Source: Desulfobacterales bacterium
GTDB lineage: Bacteria; Desulfobacterota; Desulfobacteria; Desulfobacterales; JADGBH01
Direction of reading: 5' to 3'
Assembly: GCA_015231595.1 (NCBI GenBank)
Contig: JADGBH010000009.1
Span: forward strand, 1 to 64,000
DNA: 64,000 nt
How positions within the stretch are numbered: the stretch's first letter is position 1; each line of letters opens with the position of its first letter. The notes below the pieces were generated by a model, which had not been told where the DNA came from, did no database searches, and saw only the letters and a list, made by a program, of their open reading frames with translations. This document shows positions 33,976-43,340 of the stretch, in pieces. Made by a program: the position numbers and the translations under genes.

Positions 33976-35763
33976 ATGAAAACATTCAAAAATATTTTAT
34001 TAGTTTATCCTGAATTTCCTTCTAATACTTATTGGAGTTATAAATACGCTCTAAATTTTATAAACAAAAAATGTGCAATGCCACCATTAGGACTCGTTAC
34101 TATAGCGGCCCTCTTTCCTGAAGGCTATAATTTAAGGCTGATTGACATGAATATTCAGCCTTTAAAATCGGAAGATATTTTATGGAGTGATGCGGTCTTT
34201 GTATCTGCCATGATAGTTCAAAAAAATTCTATGGAAAAAGCTATTTCAGAATGCAATAAATTAAATAAGCTTGTTGTCGCTGGAGGGGCACATATTACAT
34301 CAAGCCATAATGAAATTAACGGAGTAGATCATTTTGTTATTGGAGAAGCGGAAGATGTAATTATTAATCTCCTTAACGATTTGGAAAAAGGCTGTGCTAT
34401 CAAAATTTATTCTTCTCCCAACAAACCTGATATTTCTAATCTTAAAACCCCTCGATTTGATCTTCTTGACATGGATGCCTATGGATCAATGGCAGTTCAA
34501 TATAGCAGAGGATGCCCTTTTCATTGCGAATTTTGTGATATATGGAGCGTTTATGGCAATAATCCAAGATTAAAAAAGGCTGAAACTTTCATAGGAGAGC
34601 TTGATGAACTTTATAGATTAGGATGGAGAGGAGCTATATTTGTTGTTGACGATAATTTTATCGGAAATAAAAAAAGAGCCAAAGAAGAACTTTTACCTAC
34701 GATTATGCAATGGCAAAAAGAGCACGATTTTTGCTATAGATTTTTTACTGAAGCCAGTATAAATTTAGCTGATGATGAAGTTTTATTAGCCTTAATGAGG
34801 GATGCTGGCTTTAATTCAGTTTTTATAGGTGTCGAAACTCCTTCAAAAGAAAGCCTTAAAGAAACAGGCAAAATTCAGAATTTAAAATCAGATATGAAAG
34901 ATTCCATAAAAATTATTCAAAGTTTTGGAATTGAAGTAATGGCTGGCTTTATTGTGGGATTTGACAGTGATTCCGACGATATTTTTAAAAGGCAGATAGC
35001 ATTTATTCAAGACACAGGAATACCGCAAGCTATGATAGGAATTTTAAATGCCCTGCCTGGAACTAAACTTTATAAAAAACTTGATGCAGAGGGAAGAATT
35101 ATTTCTAATTCCATTGGTAACAATACCCATCAAATGGAAACAAATTTTAAAACTAAAATGGAAAGCACAAAATTGAAAGACGGGTATAAAAAGGTATTGT
35201 CGGAAATTTATGATTATAACCTTAAAAACTATTTTGACCGTTGTACTAAGCTTCTTGATAATTTAGGACAAACTCCTTATTTCCAGCGCGAAATCGGCTT
35301 TAAAGAATTTATTATGCTATTAAAGTCAATTTTTAAGCAACCATTTACTGCTTACGGATGGCAATACCTTAAATTTACAATTAGAAACTTAATAAAAAAT
35401 GCCAATTTTTTTGGAGAAGTTATGCGATTCAGTATTATTGGTCATCATTTTCATACAATAACTCAGCAAACAATAAAAATTGAAAGTATTATTTCTGAGT
35501 TAGATACGAATTATAATCGTTTCTATGAACAAATAAAAATTAAGACTTCCAATGCGTTGTCTAATTCAAAAGAATCGGTTAAAGATTTTGTTTTTTTGAT
35601 GCGCCAACAAAGAATTATACTTCAATCAATGCGGACAAAAATTAAAAAGCTGAATAAAGAATTCAAACATGATATTACTATGAAATATTTTGAAATATCC
35701 TATAAAATGAGCCAATTGTTACAAAATTTTGAAATACAAGCAGCAAAGAATTACCATGTTTGA
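33976..35763 (+). CDS. B12-binding-domain radical SAM protein (DUF4070/HpnJ-HpnP-like)
   Basis: The 595-residue protein has an N-terminal cobalamin-binding-like domain (about 1-140, LLVYPEFP, VAGGAHITSS), then the radical SAM core with SRGCPFHCEFCDIW (CxxxCxxC), VVDDNFIGN and GVETPSKESLKETGKIQN, and a DUF4070-like region (GILNALPGTKLYKKL). The last 170 residues are basic and helical with no assigned domain, longer than typical members. Relatives carry out radical methylation or ring chemistry on lipids such as hopanoids, but no hopanoid genes are here. RBS AAAGGAG is strong. Confidence 0.88.
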   Translation: MKTFKNILLVYPEFPSNTYWSYKYALNFINKKCAMPPLGLVTIAALFPEGYNLRLIDMNIQPLKSEDILWSDAVFVSAMIVQKNSMEKAISECNKLNKLVVAGGAHITSSHNEINGVDHFVIGEAEDVIINLLNDLEKGCAIKIYSSPNKPDISNLKTPRFDLLDMDAYGSMAVQYSRGCPFHCEFCDIWSVYGNNPRLKKAETFIGELDELYRLGWRGAIFVVDDNFIGNKKRAKEELLPTIMQWQKEHDFCYRFFTEASINLADDEVLLALMRDAGFNSVFIGVETPSKESLKETGKIQNLKSDMKDSIKIIQSFGIEVMAGFIVGFDSDSDDIFKRQIAFIQDTGIPQAMIGILNALPGTKLYKKLDAEGRIISNSIGNNTHQMETNFKTKMESTKLKDGYKKVLSEIYDYNLKNYFDRCTKLLDNLGQTPYFQREIGFKEFIMLLKSIFKQPFTAYGWQYLKFTIRNLIKNANFFGEVMRFSIIGHHFHTITQQTIKIESIISELDTNYNRFYEQIKIKTSNALSNSKESVKDFVFLMRQQRIILQSMRTKIKKLNKEFKHDITMKYFEISYKMSQLLQNFEIQAAKNYHV

Positions 35764-35832
35764 AGTAGTTTTATTTTACAAATTTTTGTCTTGACTTTAG
35801 GATTAACCATAGCTATTAATTTGCATATTAAA

Positions 35833-36003
35833 CTAATAGTTTAATGTATCAACTGCAAAACGAACACCTTGCAAATGGAGTAAGTTACTCGTTTCAGCTT
35901 CACCTGTTTTTGCGAATATAGCGGCAATTTTAATCGTTTCTTCTGCAAATGAATAACAAGGAACAAACAATAAAAAATAATACAGCAAAAATTTTTTTCC
36001 CAT
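35833..36003 (-). pseudogene. Truncated periplasmic amino-acid-type binding protein (LivJ-like)
   Basis: From ATG 36003 it reads a signal peptide (MGKKFLLYYFLLFVPCYSFA) and EETIKIAAIFAKTGEAETSN plus LLHLQGVRFAVDTLN, the mature N-terminus of Peripla_BP_6 proteins. It stops after 56 residues where about 380 are expected. The remainder is absent, and the downstream base sequence to 35764 is not coding. Secretion may still occur but function is lost. Confidence 0.65.
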
Positions 36004-36155
36004 TAAAGAATTTCCAAAGTATTTATATAATAAAGAATATTGATATTGATAGGAAATAGCTTTCAATTCTGCGAAATATTGCATAACTAAAATAGAGTGT
36101 CAACTAAAAAACTAAAAAAATATTGATACTATTTATTCAATTTATGAAATATCGT

Positions 36156-36860
36156 CTATCCAACTCCTTGTATTTTAAAAGGATCATAGATATAATAAAC
36201 TTCTTCAGGAGAAACTTCACGATCGTAAAAAAGAGTTAAATAGCAATTTTTTACATATATCGCATTGCATCCTACTTGTGCGATAAGAGAATAACCTTTT
36301 GATTTAGCTAATTTTGTCGTAGAAAGAAGACTTGCTCCCTCTCCCCACCACCAATCCTTATTAACCCGTGCAATAGGTGTATCTGGTTTTGATATTCTTT
36401 CAGTATCAGGGGAATCGGCTACATTAATTTCTATTATTACGATCTTAGGTTCATACTTTTTTAAAGAATCCCATACATGATAATCATCTCCATCAATATC
36501 GATTGAGATGAAATCAAATTTTTTAGGAATTTTCGTCCTACTTAGCAAATTATCGAGACTATTTTCTCCATCAATTGTTACTCGAGTATTGAAGCAGCAA
36601 CAATCCTGATAGGCTTTAATATTTTTCTTTAATTGATTATATTTTTCTCTCCACGCTTCAATTAATATAGAACGATATCCATATTTTGAAATAAAATAAT
36701 AGGTATTACTATATTGTATTCCATCCCAAGCACCACAATCTACACACCATTTCGTTTTATCAGGAATTTTTGAGAGCATATATTCAAGAATTCCATCTTC
36801 ACCGTGTTGGGAAAAAATTTGCTTTTGGTTTTCAAATAATTTTGCAACTAACTCTATCAT
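36156..36860 (-). CDS. FkbM-like SAM-dependent methyltransferase
   Basis: The 234-residue protein (ATG 36860 with GGAGG 4 bases upstream; ATG 36887 possible) has FSQHGEDGILEYML, then the SAM motif WCVDCGAWDGIQYSNTYYF, SILIEAWREKYNQL and FISIDIDGDDYHVWDSL followed by PKIVIIEINVA. These match FkbM-type methyltransferases that modify sugars or small polar groups in polysaccharide and natural-product paths. It stands alone, divergent from the cecR-like operon. The acceptor is not predictable. Confidence 0.65.
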   Translation of the reverse strand: MIELVAKLFENQKQIFSQHGEDGILEYMLSKIPDKTKWCVDCGAWDGIQYSNTYYFISKYGYRSILIEAWREKYNQLKKNIKAYQDCCCFNTRVTIDGENSLDNLLSRTKIPKKFDFISIDIDGDDYHVWDSLKKYEPKIVIIEINVADSPDTERISKPDTPIARVNKDWWWGEGASLLSTTKLAKSKGYSLIAQVGCNAIYVKNCYLTLFYDREVSPEEVYYIYDPFKIQGVG

Positions 36861-37023
36861 GGGTCCTCCATTTAGTATGTTATTCATTACAATAAGTTCT
36901 GTCCCATTATTTTGACGAAAAGCTTCAGACCATTCAAATCCGAAACGTACTAATCTAATAACAAAGCAAAAATTTTATGTCAAAAAATTAAAATTTAAAT
37001 TTTTAGCGTTAAAAATAATTTTC

Positions 37024-37075
37024 TTGACATTGTTAAACAATTGTTTTATTCACATGATTAAAACAATTGTTTTAA
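37024..37075 (+). promoter_or_regulatory. cecR-type promoter with two palindromic operators
   Basis: TTGACA (37024-37029) and a -10-like TATTCA (37047-37052) are 17 bases apart. AAACAATTGTTT (37035-37046) fills the spacer, and the perfect 18-bp palindrome TTAAAACAATTGTTTTAA (37058-37075) lies just downstream of the -10. Both centre on ACAATTGT. Placement over the promoter implies autorepression by the TetR-type protein encoded at 37092. Confidence 0.75.
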
Positions 37076-37091
37076 ATAAAAAGGAGAATTC

Positions 37092-37730
37092 ATGTCAGAA
37101 ATAGCGCAAACAACAAAAGAAAGAATTATTGAAGTAGCTGGAGAAATTTTTGGCAAAGAAGGTTTTAAAGCCGCTACAATTAGAAAAATAGCCCAAGCAG
37201 CTAATGCTAATGTAGCGGCAATTAATTATTATTTCCGGGATAAAGAAGGTCTTTATTCTGCTGTTCTTGAAGATGTTTTTTCAAAAGGGTTTGAAAAATT
37301 TCCTTCAAACTTTGGCTTTAAAGATGGAATGTCGTCAGAAGAAAAGCTAAAAGCGTTTATTCAATCAATGTTTTACAGACTCTTAAGCCATGAAGGTTGG
37401 GCAGGCATCCATGGAAAAGGAAAACTCATTGCTAAAGAAATTCTTAATCCAACTCCTGCGTTTGAAGGTATAGTAGAAAAATATATCAAACCCCATAAAG
37501 AAGTATTAGCGTCTATTATATCTGATATGTTAGGAGATAAAGCAAGTATCGACAAGGTACTACCTTGTATAATAAGTGTCATAGGACAATGCCTTTATTA
37601 CGCGTATGCTACTCAGATAATACAGAGAATAGCCCAAGAATATATGCCGGGCGAAGAAAATTTAAATTTCCTTGCAGAACATGTTTGGAAATTTTCATTA
37701 GGAGGCATTGAAAAAATCAAATCAAGCTAA
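37092..37730 (+). CDS. cecR: TetR-family repressor, CecR (YbiH) type
   Basis: The 212-residue protein has a TetR helix-turn-helix (KAATIRKIAQAANANVAAINYYFRDKEGLYSAVL, read as consecutive motifs KAATIRKIAQAANANVAA and INYYFRDKEGLY) and a CecR-like ligand domain (LSHEGWAGIHGKGKLIAKEI). In enterobacteria CecR controls the ybhGFSR exporter for certain antibiotics and cations, and exactly that gene order follows here. Two ACAATTGT palindromes cover its own promoter, so it is autoregulated. A repeat element lies between it and the adaptor gene. Confidence 0.85.
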   Translation: MSEIAQTTKERIIEVAGEIFGKEGFKAATIRKIAQAANANVAAINYYFRDKEGLYSAVLEDVFSKGFEKFPSNFGFKDGMSSEEKLKAFIQSMFYRLLSHEGWAGIHGKGKLIAKEILNPTPAFEGIVEKYIKPHKEVLASIISDMLGDKASIDKVLPCIISVIGQCLYYAYATQIIQRIAQEYMPGEENLNFLAEHVWKFSLGGIEKIKSS

Positions 37731-37745
37731 TTTTAAATTATAAAC

Positions 37746-37825
37746 TGACATTATATTCAGCTTGCTAAGGCTAAACTTAAAGGCTAATACAAATTTTATT
37801 ACTAAAAAATAGAAATGATATGTCA
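37746..37825 (-). repeat. Dispersed palindromic repeat, family A, copy 4
   Basis: It runs TGACATTATATTCAGC ... GAAATGATATGTCA with AAGGCTAAACTTAAAGGCTA inside, nearly the same as copy 3. It sits between the repressor and exporter genes and might form a hairpin that alters expression ratio. Confidence 0.8.
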
Positions 37826-37858
37826 TTTTTTAACTATACAATCAACTAAGGAGTAACC

Positions 37859-39040
37859 ATGAAAAAACGTTTACGAATTTTAATTCCAATTATTTTAATC
37901 GCAATAGCAGCTGCTTATTTTTTATATTTTAAAGACAAAAACAATTCAAATACATTAATTGTTTCAGGCAATATTGAAATTACAGAAGCATCTTTGAGTT
38001 TTAAAATTCCAGGCAGACTTGAAAAACGGCTTGTAGATGAAGGTGAGAATGTATCTCAAGGACAATTAATCGCAATTCTTGAAAAAGGAGATCAAGAACT
38101 TGCTATTGTAAGAGCAGAAGCAAATTTATCTTATGCAAAGGCTGTTCTTTCGGAGCTTGAAGCCGGAAGTCTTCCAGAAGAAATCGAGCGGGCCCATGCA
38201 AGAGTTCTTCAAGCTCAATATACACTTGAAGAATTAAAAAAAGGTAGCCGTAGCCAAGAAATCGCCAGCGCATACGCTGACATAGATAGAGCTATAGCGG
38301 CCGCTAATACTGCATCTATTCAATTAAATCAAACTAAAGCTGATTTTGAAAGATTTGCTTCTCTTTATAAACAGGGAGGCATTAGCTTACGCGATTATGA
38401 ATTAAATCTCGCTAAATATGAAACAGCTCAAAATAATTATTCAGAAGCTCAAGCAAGAGTAAAAAATACTCAAGAAGCTTTAAGTCTTCGTAAAGATGGA
38501 CCAAGAATTGAGTCAATACAAAAAGCTGAAGCATCTCTAATACAAGCGAAATCTGAATATTCCCTTGTCAAAACTGGTCCAAGAAAAGAAAAAATTGCAC
38601 AAGCACGAGCTCAAGTAAAAATAGCAGAAGCATCGGTTAATCAAGCAAAGCTTCAACTAACATATACAGAACTTTCTTCTCCTATGGATGGAATAGTTTT
38701 AAGTAAATCCTCTGAATCAGGTGAATTCCTTAATCCTGCATCTCCAGTTGTAATTGTAGGAGATATCAAGAAGCCTTGGTTAAGGGCATATATAACTGCT
38801 AAAAGTCTCGGCAAGATAAAATTCGGAGATAAAGTTAAGGTAAAAACTGATTCTTTTCCAGATAAAACTTATAATGGTGTAATAAGTTTTATAAGCAATC
38901 AAGCTGAATTCACTCCCAAAGCTGTCCAAACTTTCGAAGAACGAGTTAAATTAATGTATAGAATAAAAATCAATGTTGAAAATTCCAATGGAGAATTAAA
39001 ACCGGGAATGCCTGCTGACGCAATCATATTTGAGGAGTAA
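37859..39040 (+). CDS. ybhG: Periplasmic adaptor of an ABC exporter (YbhG/HlyD type)
   Basis: The 393-residue protein has one N-terminal membrane helix or signal anchor (IPIILIAIAAAYFLYF), a lipoyl/biotinyl-like half (GRLEKRLVDEGENVSQGQLIAIL), a long coiled-coil hairpin with internal repeats (GSLPEEIERAHARVLQAQ; GSRSQEIASAYADIDRA; GPRIESIQKAEASLIQAK; GPRKEKIAQARAQVKIAE) and the returning motif LTYTELSSPMDGIVLSKS. It links the inner-membrane transporter to an outer-membrane channel, possibly TolC. RBS AAGGAG precedes the ATG. Confidence 0.9.
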   Translation: MKKRLRILIPIILIAIAAAYFLYFKDKNNSNTLIVSGNIEITEASLSFKIPGRLEKRLVDEGENVSQGQLIAILEKGDQELAIVRAEANLSYAKAVLSELEAGSLPEEIERAHARVLQAQYTLEELKKGSRSQEIASAYADIDRAIAAANTASIQLNQTKADFERFASLYKQGGISLRDYELNLAKYETAQNNYSEAQARVKNTQEALSLRKDGPRIESIQKAEASLIQAKSEYSLVKTGPRKEKIAQARAQVKIAEASVNQAKLQLTYTELSSPMDGIVLSKSSESGEFLNPASPVVIVGDIKKPWLRAYITAKSLGKIKFGDKVKVKTDSFPDKTYNGVISFISNQAEFTPKAVQTFEERVKLMYRIKINVENSNGELKPGMPADAIIFEE

Positions 39041-39044
39041 ATCC

Positions 39045-41000
39045 ATGAAGGAAAAAATAGCAGCTATTAAATCACAAAATTTAACAAAAAAATTCGGTGA
39101 TATTACAGCCGTAGATAATCTTAATTTTGATATTTATCCTGGAGAAATATTTGGACTTGTTGGGCCTGATGGTGCTGGGAAATCAACAACGCTACGTATG
39201 CTTTCAAGCATTATGGATCCTACAGACGGCAAAGCTTGGATTGCAGGGTATGATACCATAAATCAAGCAGAGTCTGTTAAAGAACATTTAGCATATATGA
39301 GCCAAAGATTCGCCCTTTATCCTGACCTTACTGTAAATGAAAATATTAATTTTTATGCGGATATTTACGGAGTTCCCAAAAAAAATAGAGAAAATAGAAT
39401 AAACGATCTTCTTGATTTTAGCCACATGGGACCATTTAAAAAAAGAAAAGCTGGAGCCCTTTCAGGCGGAATGAAACAAAAACTCCAGCTTGTTTGCGCT
39501 CTTATTCATACTCCGAAAGTTTTGCTTTTAGATGAGCCTACAAATGGAGTTGACCCTGTCAGCAGAAGAGATTTCTGGAGAATCCTCTATAAGCTTTTAA
39601 AAGAAAACGTGTGTATTCTTGTTACAACTGCATACCTTGACGAAGCTGAACGATGTAATCGAGTAGGTCTTTTAGATCATGGAAAATTGTTTGCTGTTGG
39701 CTCTCCAAATGAAATTAAAAAATTAATGAACGGCAGAATAGTTACCATAAGAAGCGCCCATGCAAGGAAAATAAATAAACTACTTCGGAAAGAATTTTCT
39801 AACTGTCAAAGTGTAAATGTTTTTGGAGATACGGTTCATGTGGTTTGCAAAGATATTGAAAACATGGAAGCAATGTCCCATAGCCTTATAAAAAAAGCAA
39901 ATCTTGATTATGACGAAATGAAAGAATCTATTCCTACTCTTGAAGATGTGTTTGTAAACGTTTTGGCTCAAAACAATAAAATTGACGATAGCTCTAATAA
40001 TGATTCAAATATGGCTCCCTTAATAATCAATAATCGTCAGAAAAATGGAATTGCTGTTAAAGTAGAAAATCTCACCCGTAGATTTGGTGATTTTATCGCT
40101 GTTAATAATGTAAGTTTTCAAGTTTCAAGCGGAGAGATATTTGGTTTTTTAGGACCTAATGGAGCTGGTAAAAGCACGACAATAAGAATGCTTTGCGGGC
40201 TTTTAGAACCAAGCGATGGCAATGGCATTGTATCTGGCTTTAATGTTAGAACCCAGCCTGAAAAAATTAAACAGAATATAGGCTATATGAGTCAAAAATT
40301 TTCCTTATATGAAGACCTTACAGTTGAAGAAAATATTGATTTTTACGGTGGAATTTATGGATTAACTGGAAAAAAACTTAAAACCCGCAAATCTTGGGCA
40401 ATAAATATGGCTGGACTTAAAGACCATAGTAAAAGCCTTACTAAAATTTTAAGCGGAGGCTGGAAACAAAGACTCGCCCTTGCTTGCGCTATTCTCCATG
40501 AGCCGCCTATAATCTTTCTTGATGAGCCCACAAGTGGAGTTGATCCATTAAGCAGACGGCGGTTTTGGGATCTTATTTATGAAATGGCTGAACATGGCAT
40601 AACCATATTCGTTACGACACATTATATGGAAGAAGCTGAATATTGCGATAGAATTGCATTAATTTATGGCGGCAACATGATAGCGTTAGGAACCCCCATT
40701 GAGCTTAAAACAAAATTGATGCAGGACATAATAATTGATATTAGATGTTCAAGCCCCCAAGATATTATTGAGGAATTAGCCAAGTTACCTGAAATAAGAG
40801 ATGCAGCGCTATTTGGAGCAGGCATTCATATTGTTACAGACGATGCTCTAAAGACTGAAAAAGCAATTGAAATTAAGCTTAAAGAGCTTGGAAAAAGCAT
40901 AGACAGCATGGAAAAAATAATGCCGGGTATGGAAGACGTATTTGTTTCCCTGATTGAAAATGTTGATCGTAAAGCGAATCAAAAAAAAGGGAGGATATAA
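39045..41000 (+). CDS. ybhF: ABC exporter ATPase with two fused nucleotide-binding domains (YbhF type)
   Basis: The 651-residue protein has two complete ABC domains. Domain 1 has Walker A GPDGAGKST (40-48), signature LSGGMKQK and Walker B LLLDEPT. Domain 2 (from about 345) has GPNGAGKST, LSGGWKQR and IFLDEPT. Each ends with its own small C-terminal domain (IPTLEDVFVNVLAQ; MPGMEDVFVSLIEN), showing an internal duplication. It powers the YbhS/YbhR permease pair. The start at ATG 39045 follows GAGGAG, which overlaps the stop of the adaptor gene. Confidence 0.92.
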   Translation: MKEKIAAIKSQNLTKKFGDITAVDNLNFDIYPGEIFGLVGPDGAGKSTTLRMLSSIMDPTDGKAWIAGYDTINQAESVKEHLAYMSQRFALYPDLTVNENINFYADIYGVPKKNRENRINDLLDFSHMGPFKKRKAGALSGGMKQKLQLVCALIHTPKVLLLDEPTNGVDPVSRRDFWRILYKLLKENVCILVTTAYLDEAERCNRVGLLDHGKLFAVGSPNEIKKLMNGRIVTIRSAHARKINKLLRKEFSNCQSVNVFGDTVHVVCKDIENMEAMSHSLIKKANLDYDEMKESIPTLEDVFVNVLAQNNKIDDSSNNDSNMAPLIINNRQKNGIAVKVENLTRRFGDFIAVNNVSFQVSSGEIFGFLGPNGAGKSTTIRMLCGLLEPSDGNGIVSGFNVRTQPEKIKQNIGYMSQKFSLYEDLTVEENIDFYGGIYGLTGKKLKTRKSWAINMAGLKDHSKSLTKILSGGWKQRLALACAILHEPPIIFLDEPTSGVDPLSRRRFWDLIYEMAEHGITIFVTTHYMEEAEYCDRIALIYGGNMIALGTPIELKTKLMQDIIIDIRCSSPQDIIEELAKLPEIRDAALFGAGIHIVTDDALKTEKAIEIKLKELGKSIDSMEKIMPGMEDVFVSLIENVDRKANQKKGRI

Positions 41001-41003
41001 ATT

Positions 41004-42137
41004 ATGAATTTAACACGCTTTATGGCAGTTGCAAGAAAAGAATTTATTCATATTTTTCGAGACTGGCGAAGTCTTGTGCTTGCAATCGCAATTCCTATAA
41101 TATTAATTTTTCTTTTCGGCTATGCTTTAACTCTTGACCTTCAAAATGTGCAGACAGCAGTATGGGATCAATCTCGAACACCTGAAAGCAGGGATTTGAT
41201 CAGCCTTTTTGATGCTTCTCCATATTTTACCATAGTAGATTTTTATGACAGCTATAGAGATGTTCAGATGTCCATTGATAAAGGAAAAGCAATAGTCGCT
41301 ATTGTAATACCAAGCAATTTCGCCGAAAAAGTGAGAGCAAACAAGCCAGTTAAAATACAGGTTATTGGCGATGGAAGTGATGCAAATACATCTCGCCTTG
41401 CAATTTCATATGCCGCTACTATAGGGATGATTTACGCGCAAAATATCGGTGCAAAGCAAATGCAAATTATGGGAAAAGGTGAATTTTCTCAGCCTGTCGA
41501 GTTAGTTCAGCGTTCTTGGTACAATCCAGATTTAAGAAGCCAGAATGTTATTATACCCGGTATAATTGCAATTGTAATGATAGTTATTGCTGCTATGCTT
41601 ACAAGCGTAACAGTTGCTCGCGAATGGGAAAGCGGAACTATGGAGCAGCTTATAAGCACTCCACTTAGGGGGCCTGAATTAATTTTCGGTAAGGTTGTGC
41701 CTTATTTTATTATAGGCATGACAGATGTAACTATTGCCGTTATTATGGGAAAATGGCTTTTTGATGTTCCTATCGCTGGTAATGCTGGCCTTCTTTTCGC
41801 CATGTCAGCATTATTTCTTACAGGAGCTCTATTTTTTGGTATGACTCTCAGTATTGCTTTGAAATCTCAGGTTTTGGCGAATCAAATCGCAATTGTTGCT
41901 GGTTTTATGCCTACTCTTGTTTTGAGTGGTTTTGTATTTGCAATTGAAAATATGCCTATACCTATTCAATGTTTAACATATATTGTGCCGGCTCGTTATT
42001 TTATAGCCATAATTCGAGGTATTTACATGAAAGGTATAGGACTTGAAATTCTTTGGCTTAATGTTCTTCTTCTTAGTGTTTATGCAGCTATAATGATAAT
42101 TTTATCAAATCGTAAGCTTAAATTTAAATTGGAGTAA
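41004..42137 (+). CDS. ybhS: ABC-2 type exporter permease (YbhS type)
   Basis: The 377-residue protein has an N-terminal helix after a conserved RKEFIHIFRDWRSLVLAIAI start, a large periplasmic domain (about 45-175), then five hydrophobic segments including GIIAIVMIVIAAMLTSVTVA followed by REWESGTMEQLISTPLRGPE, the ABC-2 coupling loop, and SGFVFAIENMPIPIQ near the end. This is the ABC2_membrane_3 type. Only 3 bases follow the ATPase gene. It pairs with the next gene as a heterodimeric permease. Confidence 0.9.
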   Translation: MNLTRFMAVARKEFIHIFRDWRSLVLAIAIPIILIFLFGYALTLDLQNVQTAVWDQSRTPESRDLISLFDASPYFTIVDFYDSYRDVQMSIDKGKAIVAIVIPSNFAEKVRANKPVKIQVIGDGSDANTSRLAISYAATIGMIYAQNIGAKQMQIMGKGEFSQPVELVQRSWYNPDLRSQNVIIPGIIAIVMIVIAAMLTSVTVAREWESGTMEQLISTPLRGPELIFGKVVPYFIIGMTDVTIAVIMGKWLFDVPIAGNAGLLFAMSALFLTGALFFGMTLSIALKSQVLANQIAIVAGFMPTLVLSGFVFAIENMPIPIQCLTYIVPARYFIAIIRGIYMKGIGLEILWLNVLLLSVYAAIMIILSNRKLKFKLE

Positions 42138-42144
42138 AAAAATC

Positions 42145-43272
42145 ATGATTGAACGTCTAAAAAGAATGTTAATAAAAGAATTTTTACAAATGCTCAGGGA
42201 TCCTCGAATGCGTGTTGTAATTTTCGGCATTCCGGTTATTCAAATGATGATAATGGCGTTTGCTTTAACAACAGATGTAACTAAAATACGCACAGCTATC
42301 CTTGATATGGATAAAACGCCTTCATCAAGGGAACTTATAAGCGATTTTACTGCTGGAGGCTATTTTCATATTTTGCAATATTTAAATTCTGATAAAGAGC
42401 TCGCATCATTGCTTGATAAAGGTACTGTTAGAGCAATAATTAATATTCCATCTGGCTTTGAAAAGGATATTATCGGAGGACAAACTGCTAAAGTTCAAAT
42501 AATAACTGATGGTTCAGACAGCAATTCCACAGCAATAGTTGTTGGATATGCCAATGGAATTATAAACAGTTATTCTAATAAAAAATTAATCGGAAGACTT
42601 TACAAAGCCGGGATAAAAGAACCTCCAGTCCAGATTGAAACAGTTATGAGGGCATGGTTTAATAAAAATCAGGAAAGTAAATATTATTATGTGCCGTCAC
42701 TTATAGCTGCAATGCTTTTTATTTTTAGCCTGCTCTTAACAAGCATAGGCATTGTTAAAGAAAAAGAAATCGGAACAATAGAACAAGTTATGGTAACTCC
42801 TATACGAAAAATAGAATTTATTTTAGGAAAAACTATCCCCTATATTATTACCGGCTACATTACTATGACTATAATGCTTTGCGTTGCTATGATTGTTTTT
42901 GGAGTTCGGATAAAAGGCAATATTTTTCTTCTTTATGGACTTACAGGTATATATTTATGCGGGAATATGGGAATTGCACTAATAATAAGCGCAAGTGCAT
43001 CAACACAGCAACAAGCTCTTTTGACGAGTTTTCTTATATTAATGCCTGGCGTTATGCTTAGCGGATTTATGTTTCCAATAAAAAACATGCCCGATATTAT
43101 TCAATATGCTACTTATTTAAATCCAATGCGCTGGTATCTTGAAGTTTTAAGGGGCATTGTTATGAAAGGAATAGGTATAAAAATTCTATGGCCGGCAGTC
43201 CTTTGTCAAAGTATTCTTGCCGTTACGTTTATAATTTTGGCTTCGGCTCGCTTTAGAAAAACTTTGTCGTAA
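42145..43272 (+). CDS. ybhR: ABC-2 type exporter permease (YbhR type)
   Basis: The 375-residue protein is a paralogue of the preceding permease, with the same plan: LIKEFLQMLRDPRMRVVIFG start, periplasmic domain, YVPSLIAAMLFIFSLLLTSI helix, KEKEIGTIEQVMVTPIRKIE coupling loop and LSGFMFPIKNMPDIIQYATY. It closes the cecR-ybhGFSR operon; a GTCGCC hairpin lies 12 bases after its stop. The transported substrate is unknown; the E. coli system exports some antibiotics and cations. Confidence 0.9.
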   Translation: MIERLKRMLIKEFLQMLRDPRMRVVIFGIPVIQMMIMAFALTTDVTKIRTAILDMDKTPSSRELISDFTAGGYFHILQYLNSDKELASLLDKGTVRAIINIPSGFEKDIIGGQTAKVQIITDGSDSNSTAIVVGYANGIINSYSNKKLIGRLYKAGIKEPPVQIETVMRAWFNKNQESKYYYVPSLIAAMLFIFSLLLTSIGIVKEKEIGTIEQVMVTPIRKIEFILGKTIPYIITGYITMTIMLCVAMIVFGVRIKGNIFLLYGLTGIYLCGNMGIALIISASASTQQQALLTSFLILMPGVMLSGFMFPIKNMPDIIQYATYLNPMRWYLEVLRGIVMKGIGIKILWPAVLCQSILAVTFIILASARFRKTLS

Positions 43273-43284
43273 GCGTTTTTGCTT

Positions 43285-43310
43285 GTAGAGGGCGACCGGA
43301 TGGTCGCCCT
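43285..43310 (+). repeat. Palindromic repeat, family B
   Basis: GGGCGACC (43290-43297) and GGTCGCCC (43302-43309) form an 8-bp stem after GTAGA. It is close to the hairpins at 59102 and 59152 and ends the exporter operon. Confidence 0.75.
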
Positions 43311-43340
43311 TGAAAGGGGATAGCTGAGTCACCTACTTTA

